Shown: piece by piece, positions 1 to 6,393 of the stretch
Layout: each line of letters starts with the position of its first letter
Position numbering within the stretch: the stretch's first letter is position 1
Origin: Clostridia bacterium
GTDB taxonomy: Bacteria > Bacillota > Clostridia > Oscillospirales > Acutalibacteraceae
NCBI GenBank assembly: GCA_017442445.1
Contig: JAFRZS010000006.1
Coordinates: 1 to 6,393 of the forward strand
Direction of reading: 5' to 3'
DNA length: 6,393 nt
Translations under genes and position numbers: made by a program
The notes under the pieces: model-generated
Told to the model about the DNA's origin: nothing
The model's database searches: none
Seen by the model: the letters and a program-made list of their open reading frames with translations, nothing else

Positions 1-105
1 AGCATCAGCATATTTTGTCATCAGGTCTTCTCTTGTCATTCTCGGGCTTGAGAGTTCAAATGCATAGTATTTTCTGAATTCAAACTCGGGATCTTCCCAA
101 TAAAG
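1..105 (-). repeat. Helical linker 6, N-terminal part only, type A head
   Basis: Residues 2097-2131 begin LYWEDPEFEFRKYYAFEL and SSPRMTREDL, aligning with the heads of linkers 1 and 3. In the conserved SER motif of the other linkers, Glu is replaced by Pro (SPR). The frame is still open at the window edge, so the protein continues and at least the rest of this linker lies outside. Confidence 0.7.
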
Positions 106-3100
106 TATCGGATAACCTGCGTTGATTGATGCATCACCGTTGAAGTCATCACCGAAGTTTGAACCGAGAGTAGTTGAATAACCCTTGAGAGCTTCCGCTT
201 CTACCTGTGCTGAACCGCCTGAAACTGTCGGAGCAGTTGCTGCCGCAGAAGCATAAAGTTCTTCATTTGCAGAATACGAATTAAGAATTGTTGTTGCTGC
301 TGTTGCATTACCTAAAATACCTGCTTCAAGTCCTGATGCTGCAGTAGCTGTTGCATTTGAATAACAGTTTGTAATTGTTGTATCTGCGATTACATTAAGA
401 CCAACAATACCTGACGCAGGTTTATTAGCACTTGCATTTTCAAGAACTACATTCTGTGCATAACAATCCGTAATTGTCGATGCTGCTACTGCTGTCAAGC
501 CAACAAGTGCTGCTATCGGTCCGTTTGTACCTGATACCGTACAGTCACGAACGAAGCAAGCCTCGATTGTTGAGCCTGCCGCACCACCAACAAGGATAGC
601 ACTACCGTTGTTTGATGAAGTTACAGCTTTTTCAACAACTGTTGAATCTTCAACACCGATATTCTTGATAGTTGCACCGTTTATGTAACCAAACAAACCA
701 ATCAAGGAAATATCAGATTCAGCACTCATATTACGGACGATGTTACCCTGACCGTCGAAATTACCTGAGAAGTATTTTGTACTATCATAAGTTGTACCTG
801 TTACATCTCTTGCGCCGATGGGAATCCAGTTGTGTTCATCACCGTTCAAGTCAAGATCTTTCATTAACTTGAATTCTATACCTGAATATGTGCTTCCAAA
901 ATGATTAACATATGCTGCCAACATTGCAAGTTCATCTGCACGATAGATAAGGTATGTTATAACTCCATTTTCTGTAACAGCCTCAGGGAATTTGAGATCA
1001 CCGTTCCAAGGAATGATTACTGCCTTGGATTTATTGTATGCATTTTCAAGAGCCTCTTTAGCTGCTGTGAGTTCTGTGAATGCTGCTGACAACGACGGGT
1101 CATCTTTTGATGTGATTGATTTATCATCTATCACTGACTTTGCATTTATCATTGCATTCTGATATGCTGTCCAGAGATCAGCTTCAACGCCATTCTGAAT
1201 CATTTCAGCGTAAGTTGCTCTTTCTGAAGTTGTTTCAGAGATATAGAGTCTTCTGATATCTGCTTTTACATCTTCACATATAAATATCGGATATCCGTTA
1301 TTTATGTTTACATCGAGGTCATAGGTGTATTCTGTGCCGAGCTTTCCAGCATAGCCTTTGATTTCACCCGTTTCAACCTGTTTTGAAAAAACATCAGGTT
1401 TTGTTGCAAGACTCGATGTACCGTTAATCGGATAGCCTTCTGTGTATGAGTTGTTGACTGTAACAACATCAGCTGTCGTTGCATGACCCATGATTCCGCC
1501 TACATAACCGGTACCTACTGTAGCTGAAAGAGTTACATTTGATACATAACAGTTTTCAATCAAAGTTACACCTGCGTTGTTGTATGCTACAAGTGCACCG
1601 GCTGAAGAGTAAGAAGCGTTGGTGCCTGTTGATGTAACAGTTGTTCCCTGAACATAACAGTTTCTGACAACCTGTGCGTTTGCATCTGTCTTTGAAATTG
1701 TTGAACCAACAAGACCGGCAGCACGCCATACTGCGCTTACACTACCGCCGCGAACAAATACATGTTCAACTTCTGCCCACAGTACAGAACCTACTGCAGG
1801 AGCAACACCGTGGTTACCGTTAGTTGTGTTTGCGTATGTAGATGAAACTTCAGGTTCAATAATACCAAAGTTTTTGATGTATGCTTTATTTGTTGCGGAT
1901 GCACCGGCAATATAACCGAACAAACCAACACCAAATGTATTTGATTCAATCTTGAGGCCGTAAATCTTATGATGCTGACCGTCAAATATACCGCTGAAGT
2001 AGATTGATGTTGAGCCGTTACCACCGATTGGTGTCCAGTTGATATCGTTCAAATTGATATCCTTCATCAATTTGACAGTTATGCCTGACATTTTCTGGCC
2101 GCCGTTTACATAATCTCTGAAATATGCTAATTCTTCGGCTCTGTAAATTTCATAAGCACCGTCAACTAACGGAGGAGCCATTGTTTTTCCGTCAACCACT
2201 GTAGTTCCGTTCCAAGGAATTACAACATCTTTGGATTTGTAATATGCAGGATAAAGAACATCATTTATAGCAGTATTGAGAGTTTCAATAGCTGCTGTCA
2301 TTTCAGCTTCGTCTGAAATTCTGTCATCATCAAGGAGAGTTACGATTGCACTCATAGCATTCTGATACTGTGACCATTCAGTCGGACAAGCCTTTGAAAT
2401 CATTTCAGCATAAGGAATACGCTCTGATTTGAGTTCTTCGAAATATGCATCTATAAGCATAGCTTCGTCTTCTTCACAGCGGAAGATCGGATAGCCGTTA
2501 TTGATATATGCATTATTCTCTGAGCCATAGTCGGATGTGAATTCCGAACCGAGAACAGAAGCATATTTTTTCATTGTTTCTGCATCAAGTACAGCTGAAT
2601 TTGTAACAGTCGGTGCAGATGTATTTGTCGGGAGAATGAGTGTCTCGCCTACTGTGTAACAGTTTGTAAGTGTAATACCTGTGCTATGGCACATACCAAT
2701 GATGCCTGCTGTGTAGCTATCACCAACATTGGGAGCTGTTACAACTGCTGTTGAATATACATTTGTATATGTAGATGTTTGCTGCGGATAACCTACAATA
2801 CCGCCGGCTCTGGGATATGTTGTTGAACCTAAACCGGTTGCCATTTCCTGAGTAATGGAGAGAATAACCTCTGTACCTTCAACATAACAATTCTTGAATG
2901 TTGAATTAGGTGCACGACCTACTAAGCCGCCGACCTGAGTGTTACACTCTACTCTACCGCCACGAACGAAGCAGTGTTGGATATCAGTATAGTTAGTATG
3001 ACCTGCCAAGGGTGCAAGAGCATTGTTGCCGATTACATCCTCTTCTACCTTGAGGTTTGGTTCAATAATACCGACATTTTTAATCTGAGGTCTTACAGAA

Positions 3101-6100
3101 GAAGTACCCTCAATATAACCGAAAAGACCTGTCTGAAATTTATCAGTATCAATCTTGAGACCGTAGATCTTATGATGCTGACCGTCAAAGTTGCCACGGA
3201 AATAGCGATCGGAACTCTGTGTACCATCAGAAAGTCTGCCGCCGATGGGTGTCCATTCAAGTTCGTTGAGGTCGATGTCCTTCATCAACTTAACAGTTTT
3301 ACCTGAAAGGTGGTATGCTTCTGCAGTATTTACATACGATGCTACATAAGCAAGTTCTTCTGCTCTGTAGATGATATAGTGACCGCTTTCGTCAGTCTTG
3401 GGAACTGCGTCAACTCCGTCTACCTGATGTGTGCCGTTCCAGGGAAGAATTGCTTCTTCTGAATAGTAATATGTTTCATACAATTCAGTCTTGATTGCAA
3501 GTAATGTTTCATAAGCAGCTGTGATTGCATTTGCATTGTCAACCATAGGATTGTCAACTACGATCGTTTTTGCAGCTGCCATTGCCGTAGCATACTGAGC
3601 GACAAGCTCGGGATAAAGCTCTGTGATTACAGCGATGAGATCTTCATCTGTTGATCTTTCAGATGCAAGTTCTGCATTGTATAAATTTCTGAGGTTATAC
3701 TCAGGGTCTTCCCAATAAAGAATCGGGAAATTGTTGTTGATTGCCGGGTTAACATCCATAGCGAATGCTGTGCCGAGTGCATCTACTGCTGTCTGAGTTA
3801 TGAATGTAGATGTCGGGTACATACCTATTGTGTCTGTTGAATTGCCGACAAGTGCAGTTGCCTGGTTGCCTTCGATATCATTTGCAGCATAGCACTGTGT
3901 GGTTGTAACCTGGTTTGTGAATGTGGATCTCATACAACCTACGATGTTACCTGTATATCTACCTGCTGTGTTTGCGTTCTTCAATGTTGCTGCAACATAG
4001 CAGTTTTTGATAGATACAGCATTTTTGTAAGTATAACCGATGATACCACCGACACAAGGACCGTAGGTCTGGTTTTCTGCACATTTATTCTCTACTGTTG
4101 TATGAGATACATAACAGTTTGAAATCTTGGGTGCAGTTGTGTGACCTGTACCTACAAGACCACCCATATATCGGGTCTGAGTTGCTGTTACAAGAGAGTT
4201 TCTAACGAAACAGTTTGTAATTGTCGAAGCGTTTGTATAACCTACCAACGCACCGGTTGCGTAGTTAGTATCAACAGTTTTACCCACTGATTCAACATGG
4301 GCGTTTTCGATACCGAGCTCGTTGATTATTGTTGCAGCCGGGGTACAACCAAACAAACCGACATTGATTGTGGCTGCGGTTTCGTAGATGTACATATTTC
4401 TTACAATATGACCCTGACCTTCAAAAGTACCTGCGAAAGCGGGAGTGTTGGAACCTACACCTTCTGCGGTACGACCGCCGATGGGTGTCCATGCATTTGT
4501 CGGAACAACAGTATGTTCACCGTTTGCATCGCCGATTACACCGCCGAGGTCGATATCCTTCATAAGGTAGAATGTGCAACCTGCGAACACATTCGCATTT
4601 GCTGCAATAACTTCACTTGAAAGCCATGCAAGCTGTTCAGCTGTATAAATATAATAATTTGTACCGTCAATGATGGGTTCTTTTATTGTGTTGCCGTCCC
4701 AGGGAATTACAATGAACGGAGAAACATCATAAGCATCCTTGAGAGCTTCGGCAGCTGCTGTCAATCTGTCAGCAAGTTCCTGCTGAGCTTCAGGTGTTGC
4801 AGCTTCAGTTGCTTCTACCATTGCTTTTGCTTCAGCAAGAACCTGAGCATAAGCATCATATTCGTTGGGGCAAGCGTTTCTGATATCATCTTTGTATGCT
4901 TCTCTTTCAGAATCCATTTCTGTCAAGTATGCATCTCTGATAATATCTCTGTCCGTACCCTCACAAGTGAAGATCGGATAGCCGTTATTCTTATTTGTGT
5001 CGTAAACATATTCTGCACCAAGTGTTGATGCGAGAGTTTTGATTTTGCCGTCAGCTACTACTGCTGAGGGATAGTTAACTGTAGGAATTATTGATGACAA
5101 ACCATATATGTCATTATCGTTTTCAGCAAAACAATTATTTACTATTGTTGCTTTTGCGGAACGACCGATGATACCGCCTGTGTAGTCGCCGCCTGTGTTT
5201 TCTGATTTAAGAATTGCTGTTGAATAACAATTATTGAATGTGTTGTTAGCAAGGTTTGCAAGACCGACAATACCACCTGCTACAGAATAAACTGAGTTAG
5301 AATCAAGGTCATCCGTTGTATAAACAGTTGTTCCCTGAACATAGCAGTTTGTTACAGTTGATACATTGGTTACTGCTGAACCTATCAAACCGCCTGCTCT
5401 GTAGGTAGATGTTACGCTACCGCCACGAACGAAGCAGTGTTCAACAGTTGTTCCTGCAAGTGCACCTATCAAAGCACCAACGCCGTTGTCGTCAGTTGCT
5501 GCGCCTGCAGTAGTTCTTACAACCTTAACATTGGGGTTGATCATGTGGACATTTTTGATTGTACCCTTTAATACATAGCCGAAGAGACCAACTGCATATT
5601 TGTCAGTACTGTCAATATATAAGTCGCTGATTTCCTTGCAGTTACCGTCAAATGTACCTGCAAAGCCGTTTACCGCACCGGTATTACCGCCGATGGGTGT
5701 CCAGAGCTTCTTATCGCCCTCAAGACCGTTGAGGTCGATGTCCTTAGCAAGTCTGATAACTTTGCCTGAATATGTGTTTGCAGCATTAACCTGACTTGCG
5801 ATATATGCAAGCTCTTCTGCTCTGTAAATAAGGATTGCTCCGTCTGTGTCTGTTTCCTTGGGTTCAGCTGTAGCATCTTCAGCTACAGCAACACCGTTAA
5901 TTGTGTTTGCACCGTTCCAAGGAAGAACAACATCTTCGGATTTATAATATGCGTTATAGAGTGCTTCTATTGTGTTCTGCAAATCTTCATAAGCGGCATC
6001 AATTTCAGCTACAGGATCTGAAGTCAAGGTTGAAACTATTCTTTCTGCCTCGTCTAAAGCATCCTGATAATCAGCATATAAATCTGCAAAGACTGATTTT

Positions 6101-6393
6101 ATGTCTTCTTCATAAGTTTTTCTCTCAGAAGCAAGTTCATAATTATATAACTTTCTGAGATTAAATTCGGGGTCTTCCCAATAGAGAATCGGGTAGCCGT
6201 CATTAAGGTAATTACCCTCAGTATTAATGACATCAACAACGAAAGCCTCACCGATTTCTGCGGGGAAATCAGCAGATTTGAAGTTTTCAGCTGTATCGAA
6301 TCTACCCGTTGCGTTAGAATTAGTAATCGCTCCGGCAGCAGAGCTTGCACCTACAAGTGTAGTTGCATCATTACCTTCAATATCACTTACAGC
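1..6393 (-). CDS. Giant modular surface-type repeat protein (GLUG-like beta-helix units alternating with FIVAR-like helical linkers), internal fragment open at both ends
   Basis: The frame is open for all 2,131 codons with no in-frame stop, and neither the start nor the stop lies in the window. The visible part is a chain of 393-417-residue repeats. Each has a beta-rich unit (PWNG, IYRAEELA, KDIDL, WTPIGG, FDG, GLFGY, then four NCY-type rungs and a closing GYPI) followed by a charged helical linker of about 90 residues. The beta units match the style of GLUG-motif right-handed beta-helix proteins; the linkers resemble FIVAR modules. Both folds are common in secreted Gram-positive proteins. 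The composition is rich in Asn, Thr, Ala, Gly and Ser, with no transmembrane segment or catalytic motif that I can recognise. By inference it is an extracellular adhesin, glycan-contacting or stalk protein; the substrate is unknown. Signal peptide and wall anchor would be outside the window. The reading frame is near certain, the function weak. Confidence 0.95.
106..1014 (-). repeat. Beta unit 5 (type A), complete GLUG-like beta-helix repeat, the shortest
   Basis: Residues 1794-2096. It opens IPWNG, then YLIYRADELAMLA, KDLDLNG (Lys 1845), NWIPIGA, GNFDGQGNIVRNM, IGLFGYI and IGVEDSTVVE. The GQGxIVRNM and xGVEx strands match unit 2 and mark it as type A. The rungs are ACFVRDC (Cys 1946), DCYAQN (Cys 1977), NCYSNA (Cys 2010) and NSYSAN (Ser 2039 in place of Cys), spaced 29-33 residues apart. 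The rung region is unusually rich in Ala and Thr. It closes NAGYPI and runs into LYWEDPE. At 303 residues it is the shortest complete unit. Confidence 0.8.
1015..1284 (-). repeat. Helical linker 5, FIVAR-like, type B head lacking the second cysteine
   Basis: Residues 1704-1793 begin FICEDVKADIRRLYI, then TTSERATYAEM and IQNGVEADLWTAY. Cys 1706 is present, but the second Cys of linkers 2 and 4 is missing because an NGVEADLW segment replaces ACPxEx. The central helix is YQNAMINAKSVI and the last is LSAAFTELTAAKEAL, the most FIVAR-like stretch in the window. The tail YNKSKAVI precedes a type A beta unit, as does that of linker 2. Confidence 0.6.
1285..2220 (-). repeat. Beta unit 4 (type B), complete GLUG-like beta-helix repeat, the extra B copy
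   Basis: Residues 1392-1703. It opens IPWNG, then YEIYRAEELAYFR, KDINLND (Lys 1444; Asn replaces the usual second Asp), NWTPIGG, GIFDGQHHKIYGLKI, VGLFGYI and IKNFGIIEPE. The four rungs are HVFVRGG (Val 1545 in place of Cys), NCYVQG, NCYVSN and NSYTEG (Ser in place of Cys). It closes NNGYPI. Its front resembles unit 3, while the FVRGGSV and CYVQGTTV rungs resemble unit 1. It may therefore be a recombined copy. Confidence 0.8.
2221..2484 (-). repeat. Helical linker 4, FIVAR-like, type B head with two cysteines
   Basis: Residues 1304-1391 begin FRCEEDEAMLIDAYF, then KSERIPYAEM and SKACPTEWSQY. Cys 1306 and Cys 1336 match the pair in linker 2. The central helix is YQNAMSAIVTLL and the last is MTAAIETLNTAINDVL, FIVAR-like in spacing. 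The tail YYKSKDVV matches linker 1. Thus this linker has a B-type head and the tail that normally precedes a B unit, as expected where two B units adjoin. Confidence 0.6.
2485..3447 (-). repeat. Beta unit 3 (type B), complete GLUG-like beta-helix repeat
   Basis: Residues 983-1303. It opens LPWNG, then YIIYRAEELAYVA and KDIDLNE (Lys 1038) directly followed by WTPIGG, GNFDGQHHKIYGLKI, TGLFGYI and IKNVGIIEPN. The four rungs are HCFVRGG, NCYVEG, NVYSTA (Cys replaced by Val) and NCYTVG, with VGGLVG, AGGIVG and AGIIG turns between. It closes NNGYPI and leads into an FRCE linker, so it is type B. Its GQHHKIYGLKI strand is nearly identical in DNA to that of beta unit 4. Confidence 0.8.
3448..3720 (-). 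repeat. Helical linker 3, FIVAR-like, type A head
   Basis: Residues 892-982 begin LYWEDPEYNLRNLYN and ELASERSTDED, closely matching linker 1. The central helix VAQYATAMAAAKTIV and the last helix ITAAYETLLAIKTELY are rich in Ala with regularly spaced Leu and Ile. There is no cysteine. The tail YYYSEEAI resembles linker 1 (YYKSEDVV), and both precede type B beta units. Confidence 0.6.
3721..4707 (-). repeat. Beta unit 2 (type A), complete GLUG-like beta-helix repeat, the longest
   Basis: Residues 563-891. It opens IPWDG rather than PWNG, then YYIYTAEQLAWLS and KDIDLGG (Lys 612). An extra loop of roughly ten or more residues comes before WTPIGG compared with units 3, 4 and 5. It continues with GTFEGQGHIVRNM, NVGLFGC and LGIENAHVE, the type A version of the strands. 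The four rungs are NCFVRN, NCYVSH, NCYVAA and QCYAAN, separated by MGGLVG, VGGIIG and TGNIVG. It closes INNNFPI, where Asn-Phe replaces the usual Gly-Tyr. At 329 residues it is the longest unit here. Confidence 0.8.
4708..4971 (-). repeat. Helical linker 2, FIVAR-like, type B head with two cysteines
   Basis: Residues 475-562 begin FTCEGTDRDIIRDAYL, then DSEREAY and an RNACPNEYDAY segment. The central helix is AQVLAEAKAMVEA and the last helix is LADRLTAAAEALKDAY, a FIVAR-like pattern. Cys 477 and Cys 508 occur at positions where type A linkers have Trp and a non-Cys residue. They could form a disulfide in an exported protein, which is inference. The tail YDVSPFIV differs from the YYxS tail of linkers that precede type B beta units. 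Confidence 0.6.
4972..5925 (-). repeat. Beta unit 1 (type B), complete GLUG-like beta-helix repeat
   Basis: Residues 157-474. The opening LPWNG is followed by ILIYRAEELAYIA, KDIDLNG (Lys at residue 217), LWTPIGG, GTFDGN, VGLFGYV and IKNVHMINP. Four rungs follow: HCFVRGG (Cys 320), NCYVQG (Cys 350), NCYSTA (Cys 389) and NCFAEN (Cys 421). Gly-rich GLUG-type turns (AGGLIG, AGGIVG, TGGIIG) lie between them. The unit closes with NNGYPI at residues 469-474. Rung spacing of 30-39 residues is consistent with one or more beta-helix coils per rung. The next linker begins FTCE, the mark of type B. Confidence 0.8.
5926..6186 (-). repeat. Helical linker 1, FIVAR-like, type A head
   Basis: Residues 70-156 begin with LYWEDPEFNLRKLY, then ELASER, and continue as charged heptad-like sequence with little beta character. 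The middle (DYQDALDEAERIV) and the later helix (DAAYEDLQNTIEAL) have the spacing of aliphatic and Ala residues seen in FIVAR three-helix modules (Y..AL..A...V, then L...I..L). The segment ends YYKSEDVV just before the next PWNG. It contains no cysteine. It probably acts as a rigid or flexible spacer between two beta-helix units; FIVAR membership is by resemblance and unproven. Confidence 0.6.
6187..6393 (-). repeat. Beta unit 0 (type A), C-terminal part only
   Basis: Residues 1-69 are the tail of a beta unit whose front lies beyond the window edge. The first residues (AVSDIEGNDATTLVG) align with the end of beta unit 2 (AANDIEGNQATALVG), so the window starts just after the fourth xCY rung. It ends with DGYPI and runs into an LYWEDPE-type linker, which makes it type A. 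The segment between, with AEIGEAFVVDV, corresponds to DALGTAFAMDV in unit 2. Confidence 0.8.

Noticed and set aside
672..872. Small plus-strand open frame, and similar plus-strand frames at 901-1089, 2974-3306, 4297-4620, 4368-4565, 5600-5794 and 5901-6158
   Set aside because: All lie antisense to the continuous, repeat-structured minus-strand frame. Their translations have odd composition (runs of Cys, His, Arg) and no family resemblance. Their recurrence at similar places merely reflects the underlying repeats.
1791..2024. Short minus-strand frames here and at 5670-5876 and 6099-6350
   Set aside because: They are in a different frame from the main gene and overlap it fully. The sequences are low-complexity shadows of the repeat protein.
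4972..5925. Polysaccharide lyase or other beta-helix enzyme
   Set aside because: The fold style is compatible, but I see no conserved catalytic set, and the identical layout of every unit with variable polar positions fits a structural or binding repeat better.
1..6393. CRISPR array or short tandem DNA repeats, suggested by recurring short words
   Set aside because: The recurring words are codons of conserved protein motifs about 1.2 kb apart with no regular spacer structure.
1..6393. Assembly artefact duplicating a 1.2-kb segment
   Set aside because: The copies differ widely in sequence and length (1,179-1,251 bases between equivalent points) while keeping frame, as real diverged repeats do.
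1..6393. Multi-gene defence, toxin or secretion system
   Set aside because: There is only one gene in the window and no nuclease, toxin, immunity or secretion motif visible in it.

Overview
The whole 6,393-base window lies inside one protein-coding gene on the minus strand. Reading + strand triplets from base 1 (complements of minus-strand codons), I checked all 2,131 codons. No TTA, CTA or TCA triplet occurs in that frame, so the frame is open from edge to edge. Start, signal peptide, anchor and stop all lie outside, so the true protein exceeds 2,131 residues. Residue numbers below count from base 6393 downward.

The protein is a chain of large repeats of about 393-417 residues (about 1.18-1.25 kb). 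Each repeat has two parts. The first is a beta-strand-rich region of about 303-329 residues. It opens with a PW(N/D)G motif, then an IY(R/T)AE(E/Q/D)LA segment, a KD(I/L)(D/N)L ... W(T/I)PIG segment, an F(D/E)G segment and a GLFG(Y/C) segment. Four GLUG-like rungs of the form xC(F/Y) follow, and it closes on a (G/N)(Y/F)PI motif. This is the pattern of GLUG-type right-handed beta-helix surface proteins. The second part is a charged, mainly alpha-helical linker of about 87-91 residues resembling FIVAR-type three-helix modules. The window holds the end of one beta unit, five complete beta units, five complete helical linkers and the start of a sixth.

The repeats fall into two classes. Type A closes with LYWEDPE, type B with FxCE. 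In protein order they read A, B, A, B, B, A. This suggests an ancestral two-unit (about 2.47 kb) repeat, later disturbed by an extra B copy or loss of an A copy.

The likely source is a low-to-moderate GC Gram-positive gut-type bacterium, perhaps a Clostridia/Oscillospiraceae (Ruminococcus-like) lineage. That rests on the domain style (GLUG plus FIVAR-like repeats in a giant Asn/Thr/Ala/Gly-rich protein) and on codon choice (AGA for Arg, GCA/GCT for Ala, ACA for Thr). It is inference only. The likely role is an extracellular or cell-surface adhesin or glycan-contacting stalk, also inferred.

I see no RNA gene, promoter, terminator, mobile element, CRISPR array or second gene. No noncoding stretch exists in the window. 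I find no clear multi-gene system here; the interest is in the architecture and evolution of the repeat protein.
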